Shown here piece by piece: positions 7,726 to 16,468 of a stretch of 64,000 nucleotides of DNA. A program made the translations under genes and the position numbers. Origin of the DNA: Mucilaginibacter sp. (lineage in GTDB: Bacteria > Bacteroidota > Bacteroidia > Sphingobacteriales > Sphingobacteriaceae); contig JARLHA010000066.1 in the NCBI GenBank assembly GCA_031292485.1, positions 28,216 through 92,215 of the forward strand. The letters are read 5' to 3'. Each line of letters begins with the position of its first letter. Within the stretch, counting starts at the first letter, position 1. The notes under the pieces are model-generated. The model was not told the DNA's origin. It did not search any database and worked only from the letters and a program-made list of their open reading frames with translations.

Positions 7726-9279
7726 TCACTTCACCCATTCCTCGCTCCGCAAAAACTTCAGCAATCGTGTATCACTAGCGCTAAGCACCGGCATCCAATC
7801 GCCTAGCGGCTTCATCCTCCAGTAAAGGCCCTGCGGGTTGCCGGGTTTTGTAAAGGTATAACGATATAAAACCGCCCGGATAAACCGCGGCGGCCGGTTG
7901 GGGAACGGGTTTGCGACAAACAGGCCTACCGCACCGGGGTCGTTATGCAGGAGTTTATATACCAGGTTATAGGTCCATGGGTATTGTTCAGCAGTGCCCA
8001 TGGCGGCAAACCACATTTGCCAGTCGAGGTGGGGCTGGTAGGGGGCTATTTGCGGTGGCGATTGATCCGGCAGCGTGGGCAGGTACTTGTATACATAAGG
8101 TTTCCAGCGGGCGTTGGCGCCGGTGGTATCGTCAGCAGTACCTTCAAACACCACGTTATAGCGCTCCTGCCCTACCGAGCCAAAGGCGCCATAAGTGTTT
8201 ACGAGGTCGAGCGGGTCGAACGAGCTGTTCATCACCTGGCCCGGCGACAGCATATTCAGCACCGGCTGGATGCTGAGCAGCGCGACGAGCCCGGCAACGA
8301 TCCATGACGTGGTAAGCATTGGGTTTGACTCTTCGGCGGTTTCAGCCGCGGCAGCCGCTTTTCGCACCAGTATCCCGGGCAGCAGTTTCGCCCAGAAACC
8401 ATCATCAAAACAAGCCAGCGCTGGGATAATAGTGAGCCAGTTTAAAAACGAGAGGTTGCCGCTGATGATGAGCGTTAGCTGGAGTAAAACGATGACCACG
8501 CCAGCCATATGCCGCCCCGGCCTGGGCCAGAACACGAACCAGGGCGCAACGAGTTCGGCCAGCCAGTTGAACCAAACCCCTGCTTTAAGCAGCACCCGCG
8601 GCAAAAAATGGAACCAGCGGGTTAAAGGGCCGGGGATAGGCTGTGTCTGGAAATAATAATAAAGGGCCGTGCCATCGCGCCAAATTTTGTCGCCCCGGTA
8701 TTTGATGAGCCCGGCACCCAGCATGATGCGGAAAACCAGCCAGCGGAATAAAACGATTACGGGAAATGGCGGCGGCCGTTTGGGGAATGGCCGCCAGTCA
8801 AGCAGCGGGCATAAAAAAATGGCCAGGAAGCCGGTTTCGGTGAGCTGGATCTCCCAGCCATAACTGTACCAGTCCTGCCCGGCATGAACGATAGACATAT
8901 ACAAAAACCAAAGCACCGTTAGCAGGGGGCCATTGGCATAACCTGCCAGCACCACCAAACTAAGCGTCAGGCCTAACCAGGCCACGGTTAGCAGCGCAGT
9001 ATCTGAATGCCCGAACCAAAAAACAGTAGGCAGCCGCACAAAACCGGCCCCGGCAGAGCCGTAGGCAAGGTGGAGGTATTTGAGATAAATACCGACGGGA
9101 AGCAAGCCGTTTTGGCCAATTAACGGAATAATTTGATTAACCGCCACCAGGAAAGCGACGGCATACACCAAACCCAGCAAACGAAGGATGACAAAGCGCG
9201 TAAGCCAGTAGGATGGCCGGGCATCCTGGTCGGCAAAAAGAATTGCAGGGGTATGCTCCGTGTGGTTTGCTTTGTTCAT
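7726..9279 (-). CDS. Lipase maturation factor-like membrane protein
   Basis: A polytopic membrane protein of 517 residues from the ATG at 9279 (the frame is open to 9321, but the extra residues are atypical). The family resembles vertebrate LMF1/LMF2: YWLTRFVILRLLGLVYAVAF at the start, QDWYSYGWEIQLTETGFLAIFL, a conserved FRIMLGAGLIKYRGD segment, and a C-terminal soluble part (RWKPYVYKYLPTLPDQSPPQ, then QMWFAAMG). Vertebrate LMF1 assists lipase folding in the ER; the bacterial role is unknown. It is not in tight linkage with a lipase, though a GDSL hydrolase lies upstream on the same strand. Confidence 0.85.
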   Translation of the reverse strand: MNKANHTEHTPAILFADQDARPSYWLTRFVILRLLGLVYAVAFLVAVNQIIPLIGQNGLLPVGIYLKYLHLAYGSAGAGFVRLPTVFWFGHSDTALLTVAWLGLTLSLVVLAGYANGPLLTVLWFLYMSIVHAGQDWYSYGWEIQLTETGFLAIFLCPLLDWRPFPKRPPPFPVIVLFRWLVFRIMLGAGLIKYRGDKIWRDGTALYYYFQTQPIPGPLTRWFHFLPRVLLKAGVWFNWLAELVAPWFVFWPRPGRHMAGVVIVLLQLTLIISGNLSFLNWLTIIPALACFDDGFWAKLLPGILVRKAAAAAETAEESNPMLTTSWIVAGLVALLSIQPVLNMLSPGQVMNSSFDPLDLVNTYGAFGSVGQERYNVVFEGTADDTTGANARWKPYVYKYLPTLPDQSPPQIAPYQPHLDWQMWFAAMGTAEQYPWTYNLVYKLLHNDPGAVGLFVANPFPNRPPRFIRAVLYRYTFTKPGNPQGLYWRMKPLGDWMPVLSASDTRLLKFLRSEEWVK

Positions 9280-9531
9280 TTGCTTTATTAAAAATACGAC
9301 ATAAAATCGGGTTAATCGCAAAGGTTTCGGGCCAAAATCGCACAGGTTTCCCTAAAAACACACCTTAATACTGAATTTTAACCGGTTTTTTCAATAGATG
9401 TTTAAACAATCAATATTTTTATTATCTACTGATAATCAAATAATTATAAGTAAAAAAGTGTTCCCTTCTGTTTTCAGGAAACCAAACAAAACTTTGATTT
9501 ACAGCTCTTTAGCTATTTTTTACTGTTCCCT

Positions 9532-9562
9532 GGTGTTCCCGCTGTTCCGGGGGGGGAACACC
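9532..9562. repeat. Inverted repeat with G-tract
   Basis: Arms GGTGTTCCC (9532-9540) and GGGAACACC (9554-9562) enclose a run of eight G residues. It lies in the gap 9280-9656, which otherwise holds A+T-rich DNA and the terminator at 9580-9613. No gene is seen. Confidence 0.5.
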
Positions 9563-9579
9563 GCGAAAGGCACCAAAAG

Positions 9580-9613
9580 CAAAAGCCCCGGGGTTAAAAC
9601 TCCGGAGCTTTTG
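9580..9613 (-). terminator. Stem-loop terminator for the FadL/GDSL operon
   Basis: Arms CAAAAGCCCCGG (9580-9591) and CCGGAGCTTTTG (9602-9613) pair with one mismatch. The A/T-rich flanks of the stem give it terminator character, and it lies about 45 bases past the stop of the minus-strand GDSL gene. Confidence 0.65.
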
Positions 9614-9656
9614 TTACTTTTTATTACCATGGACGATGGTCCATCAACTATTGACT

Positions 9657-10976
9657 TTACGGGAACTTCACACCCGGATAAGCGGCAACATTGGTTTCAG
9701 GAATGTTTGAACCATATTTAGCGTTAATAGCATCGATAAACTGGTTAGCGACAATGGCATAACCGCGCGGGGTAAGGTGCACGCCGTCTAACGAAAATAT
9801 TCCGCCGCTGATATAGCTTGAGTCAAAGCCCACACCATCAACCACCAGGCCATACTTTTTTACGTTGTTTAAAAACGTATAGGCATCAAACACCGCAAGT
9901 CCGTGCGCAGCGGCCACTGATTTAATGGTATTATTGAACGCAACAACATGCTCGCGGGTTAACGCAATCTCGTTTTCATCCAGTACATATTGATTGTCAA
10001 CCGGCGTGTACGGTGTTAAACCATAAGGCAGCGGCCCGAAAGGTGTAGTTACCGGTGTACCGATCTTACTGGTTGGGAAGGTCAGAACGATCAGGTCGCT
10101 TGCAGTGGCGAGCCTTGGCGCATAGGTTGTGCCGGAAACCAATGCATTGATATAAATTCCCTTTACCGATGGATTTGCCTGCTGTACGCCGGCGACAATA
10201 GCACCTACAGTAACCGTGTTAAAGTAAGGGATGGAAGTAACATCCGGAACGGTAGCCACAACACCCTTAGCGCCTTTGGCCGTTAAAGTGCCTATTAACA
10301 AATTATCCAGGGCTGCAAAAGTATTAGGATCTGTTAATACATCACCCGCGCCGCCCGACGTTGCATAGCCCAGCGCATCATTATTACCCAGCCAGTTTGA
10401 AAAGAAGGTAAACGGCTTGGCGGTAATAAATGCGAGGTAAGGCATGGTATTATTAGGCGAGTCCTGCGGCAGTAGCCTTTCATAAAAACCATTCAGGTTA
10501 CCATAAGGTGCATACGTGATCTGTAGTAATTTAATGCCGGGCACACCATAGTTTTCAATATCACCGGTGTATTTTGTATATAAAGTCACATTGCCGAATC
10601 CGGGAACAGCGATCTGGCCCCTAACAGCGAGGTTCGATGTAACAGTTGTCAGATTAGGCGACCCCGCCGCACTAAACCCTGCTAATTGCAGGTACCCTGA
10701 TCCATTGGCCTGGTCGCTGCTGAATAGTGGCTGGTTGAATACGCCTCCGCCAACAGTTTGCATTTGTTTGGCAACGATAGACGGATATGAATTCATTTGC
10801 CCGGCCAAATAAAGGCCGCCATCAGCATAACCTGCCGTTAATGAATTGCCAATAGAGATATATCGCGAAAAATCAGCTCCTCCGTTTGTAGGCTTCGGGG
10901 TTTTGATATCGGGCTTGCAGGCAGTTATTAATAATAAGCCTGCAATTATATAGTAGTGTTGTTTTAAAAATTTCAT
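9657..10976 (-). CDS. SGNH/GDSL-family hydrolase, outer-envelope lipoprotein
   Basis: A 439-residue protein. The N-terminus is a lipoprotein signal (AGLLLITAC; lipidated Cys20). SGNH block I is SIGNSLTAGYADGG with the catalytic Ser, the block III region is FFSNWLGNNDAL, and block V is LDGVHLTPRGYAIVANQF with the catalytic Asp/His. Such proteins are esterases or lipases. It follows the FadL-type porin by 18 bases on the same strand, a common Bacteroidota pair. Together they likely release and import long-chain acyl compounds at the outer membrane. The operon is preceded by one copy of the 38-bp element. Confidence 0.88.
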   Translation of the reverse strand: MKFLKQHYYIIAGLLLITACKPDIKTPKPTNGGADFSRYISIGNSLTAGYADGGLYLAGQMNSYPSIVAKQMQTVGGGVFNQPLFSSDQANGSGYLQLAGFSAAGSPNLTTVTSNLAVRGQIAVPGFGNVTLYTKYTGDIENYGVPGIKLLQITYAPYGNLNGFYERLLPQDSPNNTMPYLAFITAKPFTFFSNWLGNNDALGYATSGGAGDVLTDPNTFAALDNLLIGTLTAKGAKGVVATVPDVTSIPYFNTVTVGAIVAGVQQANPSVKGIYINALVSGTTYAPRLATASDLIVLTFPTSKIGTPVTTPFGPLPYGLTPYTPVDNQYVLDENEIALTREHVVAFNNTIKSVAAAHGLAVFDAYTFLNNVKKYGLVVDGVGFDSSYISGGIFSLDGVHLTPRGYAIVANQFIDAINAKYGSNIPETNVAAYPGVKFP

Positions 10977-10994
10977 CTGCTTAAATATTAATGA

Positions 10995-12215
10995 TTACCA
11001 GTGATAAGAAAGTGAGATACCCGGAATATATACATTGGTTTCATAGGTGCCCGACAATTGTGTATATGCATTAGTTGTTTGCCTGGCCAGCAGGTGTTCA
11101 AATTCAAATGATGCATCTATATTAAGGTGACGGGCTAGTTTGTACCCGATACCGCCTGTAAAATAAACGCGGTTAGCGTCAGGCACCTGTGGTGAAACAA
11201 AATCAGCAGGAGCGGCGGCAGTAGCGTAACCTCCGCCAAAGCGCAAGGCCAGTTTTTGGCAACCCCTGTATTCGGCGCCGCCCCTCAAGGTGTACGCCTG
11301 CTGGTAATTTTGCGGAAGAACGGTGGTGTTTATCGTTGATGATTTCTGCGCGTAAGTAAATGACAAGTTTTTAAACACATCCCAGTTTACCTCGTTGGCA
11401 TCGAAGGCGATGGTCCAGTTTGGCGAAGGATATAACCCGATACCAATGGAGTTGGTTGATGGCAACGGCACTTTTGACGTAAATGTATTAGGCGAAGGGA
11501 AGTTACCCTGTACAGATGGCGCTACGGAAAACATGGCATTACCGTTAAACGTGGTAGAAACACCACTGCGGTGCGAAAGGCCAATAGTTACGCCCGATAG
11601 GGTTTTGAAGAATATACCAGCGTTCCAGCCGTAGCCTTTGCCGGTACCACTTAAATGGCCCTGTCCGTCGGCGCCTGCCGAATTTGAAATAGGAATAGCC
11701 TGGTGAAGGTCGATATCTGCGTGGTTATAAACAAAGCCGGCACCTATACTCAGGTAGTCTGTTAGCTTAACACTCAGTGTAGGCTGAAAATAGATGGTTT
11801 TCAGGTCGAGGCTTTCGAGCGCATATTTTCCCTGCCAGGTGTCGCCCCAGTCAGTTAAACCGCCAAAAGGAGTATAAATCCCCAAGCCGAATTTCCAAAA
11901 GGAATTTTTTGGCCCCCAAACGCCGTAAAATGTAAAAGGAGTAGCAATTTTATTCGCTGTACGGAAGGTGGCGTTTGAATTGGTTGGGTTAAACTCCGAC
12001 ATAAAAACCAGCGGACTGATACCGGCCTGCACGTAATTTTCGGGCAGCATGGCCACTGCACCCGGGTTAAAAAATACCGAAGCGCCGTCTTGTAAGGTTC
12101 CTGTGCCGGTATGGCCCATACCAATCTGCTTCTCGCCTTCCAGGTTCACCTGGAAACCTTGAGCAAACACCATAACAGGCATTAGTGCAAGCACCAATAG
12201 TAAAAATTTCTTCAT
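10995..12215 (-). CDS. OmpP1/FadL/TodX-family outer membrane transporter
   Basis: A 406-residue beta-barrel with a signal peptide (MKKFLLLVLALMPVMVFAQ). The FadL hatch region is clear: FQVNLEGEKQIGMGHTGTG, then ASVFFNPGAVAML. The C-terminus ends in aromatic YHW as expected for BAM recognition. FadL proteins move long-chain fatty acids or hydrophobic compounds across the outer membrane. The divergent AraC-type gene and the beta-oxidation genes beyond it favour fatty acids as substrate. Confidence 0.92.
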   Translation of the reverse strand: MKKFLLLVLALMPVMVFAQGFQVNLEGEKQIGMGHTGTGTLQDGASVFFNPGAVAMLPENYVQAGISPLVFMSEFNPTNSNATFRTANKIATPFTFYGVWGPKNSFWKFGLGIYTPFGGLTDWGDTWQGKYALESLDLKTIYFQPTLSVKLTDYLSIGAGFVYNHADIDLHQAIPISNSAGADGQGHLSGTGKGYGWNAGIFFKTLSGVTIGLSHRSGVSTTFNGNAMFSVAPSVQGNFPSPNTFTSKVPLPSTNSIGIGLYPSPNWTIAFDANEVNWDVFKNLSFTYAQKSSTINTTVLPQNYQQAYTLRGGAEYRGCQKLALRFGGGYATAAAPADFVSPQVPDANRVYFTGGIGYKLARHLNIDASFEFEHLLARQTTNAYTQLSGTYETNVYIPGISLSYHW

Positions 12216-12282
12216 AAAATAAATTATTTGAATGGTTTATAATGTGCAATTTACCGGCTCCAAAACCAATAACTGCAAAAAA

Positions 12283-12347
12283 TAAAATTAGTTTGGATTT
12301 AAATGAAAAAAAGGGCTATAATGCGGAGATATTAGTCAAAAAGTCGG
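12283..12347 (-). promoter_or_regulatory. 38-bp element copy B with -7-like box, FadL promoter
   Basis: Read on the minus strand, the element spans 12347 to 12310: CCGACTTTTTGACTAATAT, then CTCCGCATTATAGCCCTTT. Nineteen bases later comes TAATTTTA (12290-12283), close to the Bacteroidota -7 consensus TAnnTTTG. The element contains GACT-N4-GACT, a direct-repeat arrangement usual for AraC-type sites. It agrees with copy A at 35 of 38 positions and with copy C at 31 of 38. It also lies within 100 bases upstream of the divergent AraC-type gene. Confidence 0.7.
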
Positions 12348-12444
12348 AGAATACAGATTTACGCCTTATCAGGTAAAAAGATTGATTTTTAACAGGATTT
12401 ATTCCGTTATTGAGAAAGAGCAGAATATTATATTTTTATCATAA

Positions 12445-13332
12445 ATGAGTAAAAGAGTTGCCCGTTTAAGCTTATCGAAATTTGCAGACTTGTATGCAGA
12501 TAAATTAGCAGGACCTGATTTTTTCATCACCGATGAAAAGCAGTTGTTAAGTTTAAGTGAATTTCCCTACCGGTCAGACGGTTACATCATTGGTATTTGC
12601 ACACGAGGGCATGCCCGGGTTGAAGTAAACTTGCAGAATTATGAAGCCAGGCCCGACGCCATGCTTTTAGCTACACCCTTTCATGTTTTAAGGATCTACA
12701 ATAGCAGCGAAGATTTCCTGTGCAGGTTCATTGTTTTTTCAAAAGCGTTTTTAACTGAAAACAACGTTAACAGTCACTTTTTGGAATCATTCAGCTATTT
12801 TAAAAGCGCTTCTATCCCTGTTATTTACCCTGAACATACTGACGCTGCCGTACTGCTGGATATTTACCTGCAAATTAAACAAATTTTAGAGCGGGAGGAC
12901 CACCCTTACCGCATCGAAATATCAAGAAGTATCCTCACGATGCTTTTGTATGAGGTAGCGTTTATTTACGAAAAACAACACCTTATCATTAAAGGCAAAC
13001 AAACCCGTAAACAGGAGTTAAACGTATTGTTCCAGGAGCTGGTATTCCATCACTATAAGGAACACCGGAACGTACAGTATTACGCCGATGCACTTTTTGT
13101 ATCGCCGAAACATTTAACTGAAACTATTAAAGAAGTAACCGGCCGTACTGCAGGAGAGTGGATTGACGATGCGGTAGTACTGGAAGCAAAGGTATTGTTA
13201 CGGAACCACAACATAAGCATCGCGCGCGTAGCTGAAAATATACACTTTCCCGACCAATCGTCCTTTGGCAAGTATTTTAAAAAACATGCCGGCATGTCGC
13301 CATCCGACTACCGTTTGGTTTCTTCTTATTGA
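12445..13332 (+). CDS. AraC-family transcriptional regulator of the fatty acid region
   Basis: A 295-residue protein. The C-terminal 100 residues form the double helix-turn-helix of AraC/XylS proteins: VQYYADALFVSPKHLTETIK for the first HTH, and ISIARVAENIHFPDQSSFGK then YFKKHAGMSPSDYR for the second. The N-terminal 190 residues are a cupin-like sensing domain. The gene lies between the minus-strand FadL operon and the plus-strand acyl-CoA dehydrogenase operon, and near-identical 38-bp elements flank it in inverted orientation. The most direct reading is that it controls both sides, possibly in response to a fatty acid or acyl-CoA; the ligand is not evident from sequence. Confidence 0.9.
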   Translation: MSKRVARLSLSKFADLYADKLAGPDFFITDEKQLLSLSEFPYRSDGYIIGICTRGHARVEVNLQNYEARPDAMLLATPFHVLRIYNSSEDFLCRFIVFSKAFLTENNVNSHFLESFSYFKSASIPVIYPEHTDAAVLLDIYLQIKQILEREDHPYRIEISRSILTMLLYEVAFIYEKQHLIIKGKQTRKQELNVLFQELVFHHYKEHRNVQYYADALFVSPKHLTETIKEVTGRTAGEWIDDAVVLEAKVLLRNHNISIARVAENIHFPDQSSFGKYFKKHAGMSPSDYRLVSSY

Positions 13333-13397
13333 TATTTTCAGATCTGATCAGTTCCATAGGGGATCTATCTGTCACTAACCCGCAATATTTCTTTCTT

Positions 13398-13463
13398 CCG
13401 ACTTTTTGACTAATATCTCCGTATTGCAGCCCTTTCATCGGCTTAATTCCGCTTATAATTTTA
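13398..13463 (+). promoter_or_regulatory. 38-bp element copy A with -7-like box, acyl-CoA dehydrogenase promoter
   Basis: The element at 13398-13435 is identical to copy B over its first 24 bases and ends in AGCCCTTT. TAATTTTA follows at 13456-13463 after a 20-base spacer, the same box at nearly the same distance as in copy B. The predicted transcript would have a leader of about 155 bases. The rest of the gap 13333-13627 is A+T-rich and has no gene. Confidence 0.7.
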
Positions 13464-13627
13464 CCGTAATTATAAAAACTTAAAAAGCGCCCCGTTTACG
13501 CTGCTATTAATTTATTTGAATTGCAAACAATTAACCGTTGTTGTGATTCATTTTTTTTTAGTAATTGGTACCGGGCGAAAGCAAGTTGGTTTAGATATAA
13601 ACACTTAAAAATTTAAAGGATATAACC

Positions 13628-15424
13628 ATGAACGACGTTGAAAATGTTAAAGCCATTAAAGGCGGTGAATTTTTAATCAGGGAAACCACTGCCGAAAGTA
13701 TTTTTATTCCGGAAGAATGGAATGAAGAGCAATTGATGATCGCTGAAACCTGCAACAACTTTCTTGCCCAGCATGTTACACCTAATTTAAACAGGATTGA
13801 CGCGCAGGAAGAAGGTTTAATGTCGCATTTAATGGATGAAGCGGGCGCTTTGGGATTGTTGGGAATTTCAGTCCCCGAAGAATATGGGGGTTTCGGAAAA
13901 GATTTTAAAACCTCGATGCTGGTTACCGAGAAACTTGGCGCGGGCAACTCTTTTTCTGTTGCCTTTTCGGCTCACTCCGGCATCGGAACATTGCCCATAT
14001 TGTATTATGGTAATGATGCTCAAAAACAAAAATATATCCCCAAACTGACCAGCGGCGAATGGAAGGGCGCTTATTGCCTTACTGAACCAAGCTCAGGCTC
14101 TGATGCAAATTCAGGCAAGGCAAGGGCAAAACTTACCGAAGACGGCAAGCATTACCTCATCACCGGCCAAAAAATGTGGATCACCAACGCTGGTTTCGCA
14201 GATGTATTTACCGTATTTGCCAAAATTGATAACGACGAAAACCTGAGTGCCTTTATTGTTGAAAAAGATTTTGAAGGCATTACCCTCAATACCGAAGAAC
14301 ATAAAATGGGTATAAAAGGCAGCTCGACCCGCCAGGTATTTTTTAACGACTGTAAAGTACCGGTAGAGAACTTGTTGTCTGAACGCCAGAACGGGTTTAA
14401 GATAGCCGTTAACATCTTAAACATTGGCCGCATGAAACTGGGTGGCGGTACCGTTGGCGCCAGTAAAGAAGTGATTTCGATGGCCGTTAAGTATGCCAAC
14501 GAACGTGAACAATTCGGACGGGCTATTTCAAAATATGGCGCTATCAGGCATAAACTTGCCCAACAGGCTATCCTGACCTATGCTGCGGAATCGGCAGTTT
14601 ATCGCGCCAGCCAGAATATGGAAGAGGCGACCGACATGCTGATAGAATCAGGCTTGGATGAAATAAAAGCAAAGCTTAAAGGCACTGAACAGTTTGCCAT
14701 TGAAGCCGCGATCATCAAAGTACATGCTTCCGAAGTATTGGATTATGTAGTTGATGAAGGCGTACAAATTTATGGCGGCATGGGCTACAGCGCTGAAGCC
14801 CCGATGGAAAGGGCTTACCGTGATTCAAGGATCAACCGGATCTTTGAAGGCACCAACGAAATCAACCGCATGTTAACCGTGGATATGATGCTGAAACGCG
14901 CGATGAAAGGCGAACTCGACCTGATGGGCCCGGCCCAAAAAGTAGCGGGTGAATTAATGAGCATCCCTGATTTTAGCGCAGGCGGCGATGAAGGCCCGTT
15001 TACAAAAGAGAAAAAATATATCGCCAATTTCAAAAAAGCTATATTAATGGTAGCCGGCGCAGCAGTTCAAAAACTGATGACCCAACTGGCTAAAGAACAG
15101 GAAGTTTTGATGAACCTTGCCGACATGCTGATTGAACTTTACGTAAGCGAATCACTGCAGTTGCGCGTTGAAAAATTGGTTGGCCTGCGCGGCGAAGAAA
15201 GCTGCAAAGAGCAACTGGATATGATGCGCGTTTACATTAACGACGCGGCCGAAAAAATCGCAAGATCTGGCAAGGAAGCCTTAAACTCATTTGCCGAAGG
15301 CGATGAAAAACGGATGATGATGATGGGCCTTAAACGCTACACCAAAACCGATGACTTAAATACTACCCAGGCACGCCGGAATATAGCCGCGAAACTGATT
15401 GCTGAGAATAAATATTGTTTTTAA
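13628..15424 (+). CDS. Acyl-CoA dehydrogenase, long (VLCAD-like) form
   Basis: A 598-residue flavoenzyme catalysing the first step of beta-oxidation and passing electrons to ETF. The core is normal: AYCLTEPSSGSDANSGKARA and KMWITNAGFADVFTVFAKID for FAD/substrate contacts, ILNIGRMKLGGGTVGASKEV, and the catalytic Glu407 in RIFEGTNEINRM. About 170 extra C-terminal residues (from about 430) resemble the extended VLCAD/ACAD9 group, which favours long acyl chains. The next genes are EtfB and EtfA, its electron acceptor. A 38-bp element lies about 190 bases upstream. Confidence 0.94.
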   Translation: MNDVENVKAIKGGEFLIRETTAESIFIPEEWNEEQLMIAETCNNFLAQHVTPNLNRIDAQEEGLMSHLMDEAGALGLLGISVPEEYGGFGKDFKTSMLVTEKLGAGNSFSVAFSAHSGIGTLPILYYGNDAQKQKYIPKLTSGEWKGAYCLTEPSSGSDANSGKARAKLTEDGKHYLITGQKMWITNAGFADVFTVFAKIDNDENLSAFIVEKDFEGITLNTEEHKMGIKGSSTRQVFFNDCKVPVENLLSERQNGFKIAVNILNIGRMKLGGGTVGASKEVISMAVKYANEREQFGRAISKYGAIRHKLAQQAILTYAAESAVYRASQNMEEATDMLIESGLDEIKAKLKGTEQFAIEAAIIKVHASEVLDYVVDEGVQIYGGMGYSAEAPMERAYRDSRINRIFEGTNEINRMLTVDMMLKRAMKGELDLMGPAQKVAGELMSIPDFSAGGDEGPFTKEKKYIANFKKAILMVAGAAVQKLMTQLAKEQEVLMNLADMLIELYVSESLQLRVEKLVGLRGEESCKEQLDMMRVYINDAAEKIARSGKEALNSFAEGDEKRMMMMGLKRYTKTDDLNTTQARRNIAAKLIAENKYCF

Positions 15425-15460
15425 ACATCTGCAAACCTAAAAATCAAATAACCAGTTCTT

Positions 15461-15535
15461 TGTGAACTCCGTGCCTCCTTTGTGTCCTCCGTGGTAAAAA
15501 ATAAACACGGTGTACACAGAATTGTTCGCAGAGAC
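15461..15535. repeat. CACAGAG-type repeat between acyl-CoA dehydrogenase and etfB
   Basis: Units such as TTTGTGTCCTCCGTGGT and CACGGTGTACACAG form a weak hairpin (CCGTG/CACGG). It is the same degenerate family as at 1599 and 16321. It lies inside what should be one operon. Confidence 0.55.
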
Positions 15536-15564
15536 CATGGAAGTATTAAAAAATAGAATTTTAA

Positions 15565-16308
15565 ATGAAGATATTAGTTTGTATCAGCCAGGTACCGGAT
15601 ACCAGTACCAAAGTTGTTTTAAAAGACAACAATACCGCTGTTGAAAGCAACGGGGTTACCTATATCATCAATCCTTATGACGAATGGTACGGCCTTATCC
15701 GGGCCATCGAATTAAAAGAAAGCGGCGTAGCCAGCGAAATAGACCTGGTAACCGTAGGCAAGGCAAATACCGAACCCGTTATCAGGAAAGCACTGGCCCT
15801 CGGTGGCGATAAAGCCATCAGGATAGATGCCGATAGCAACGACCCTTATTTAACCGCCGTTTATATCGCCGATTACGCCAAAAGCGAGCATTACGACCTG
15901 ATTTTATGCGGCAAGGAATCTATAGACTATAATAACGGCACCGTTGGCTCCATGCTCGCTGAATTACTGGACATGGACTACATAGGCTTTGCCACCGAAA
16001 TAAAAATAGAGGGAAATACAGCTATCGTAAAAAGGGAGATTGAAGGCGGCGAAGAAACCGATAGCTGTAACTTCCCTTTGGTGATCTCGTGCCAAAAAGG
16101 AGTTGCTGAGGCCCGGATACCTAATATGCGGGGTATTATGGCTGCACGCACACGGCCGCTGAACGTGGTAACGCCTGCAGCTATCGAACCAGTTACTTCT
16201 ATCCTGTCGTACGAACTTCCGCCTGCAAAAGCTGGCGTAAAATTAGTCGACCCGGCTGATATGGATCAGTTGGTTGAACTGCTGCATAGCGAGGCAAAAG
16301 TAATTTGA
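15565..16308 (+). CDS. etfB: Electron transfer flavoprotein beta subunit
   Basis: A 247-residue FixA/EtfB protein. It opens MKILVCISQVPDTSTKVVL and carries the ETF-beta signature around residues 176-195 (VAEARIPNMRGIMAARTRPL), plus DLILCGKESIDYNNGTVG for AMP/FAD-side contacts. With EtfA it forms the cytoplasmic heterodimer that takes electrons from acyl-CoA dehydrogenases to the quinone pool through ETF dehydrogenase, which is not in this window. It is separated from etfA by 160 bases of repeat-bearing DNA. Confidence 0.96.
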   Translation: MKILVCISQVPDTSTKVVLKDNNTAVESNGVTYIINPYDEWYGLIRAIELKESGVASEIDLVTVGKANTEPVIRKALALGGDKAIRIDADSNDPYLTAVYIADYAKSEHYDLILCGKESIDYNNGTVGSMLAELLDMDYIGFATEIKIEGNTAIVKREIEGGEETDSCNFPLVISCQKGVAEARIPNMRGIMAARTRPLNVVTPAAIEPVTSILSYELPPAKAGVKLVDPADMDQLVELLHSEAKVI

Positions 16309-16320
16309 TGCTTACGATGT

Positions 16321-16425
16321 TTTACCACAAAGGACGCGAAGAAGGCGCAAAGAACACAAAGAAAAAAATTGAAAACTATTAATACTCAGCGCTCTTTGTG
16401 CCTCCTCTGCTTCTCCGTGTTAAAA
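16321..16425. repeat. CACAAAG/CTTTGTG inverted repeat between etfB and etfA
   Basis: Left part ACCACAAAGGACGCGAAG with GCGCAAAGAACACAAAG (16323-16362); right part CTCTTTGTGCCTCCTCTGC with TTCTCCGTG (16391-16420). The halves are roughly complementary and could pair into a long stem inside the etfB-etfA message. Confidence 0.55.
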
Positions 16426-16468
16426 TCTAAAAATGATAATTAGAAGTATTTAAAATAATTAGAATAAA

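Noticed and set aside
8195..8656. Long plus-strand open frames opposite the LMF-like gene
   Set aside because: They are antisense shadows of the high-G+C minus-strand gene, with no protein-like composition.
9398..9721. Plus-strand 107-codon open frame
   Set aside because: It crosses the G-tract, the stem-loop at 9580-9613 and the end of the GDSL gene; composition is not protein-like.
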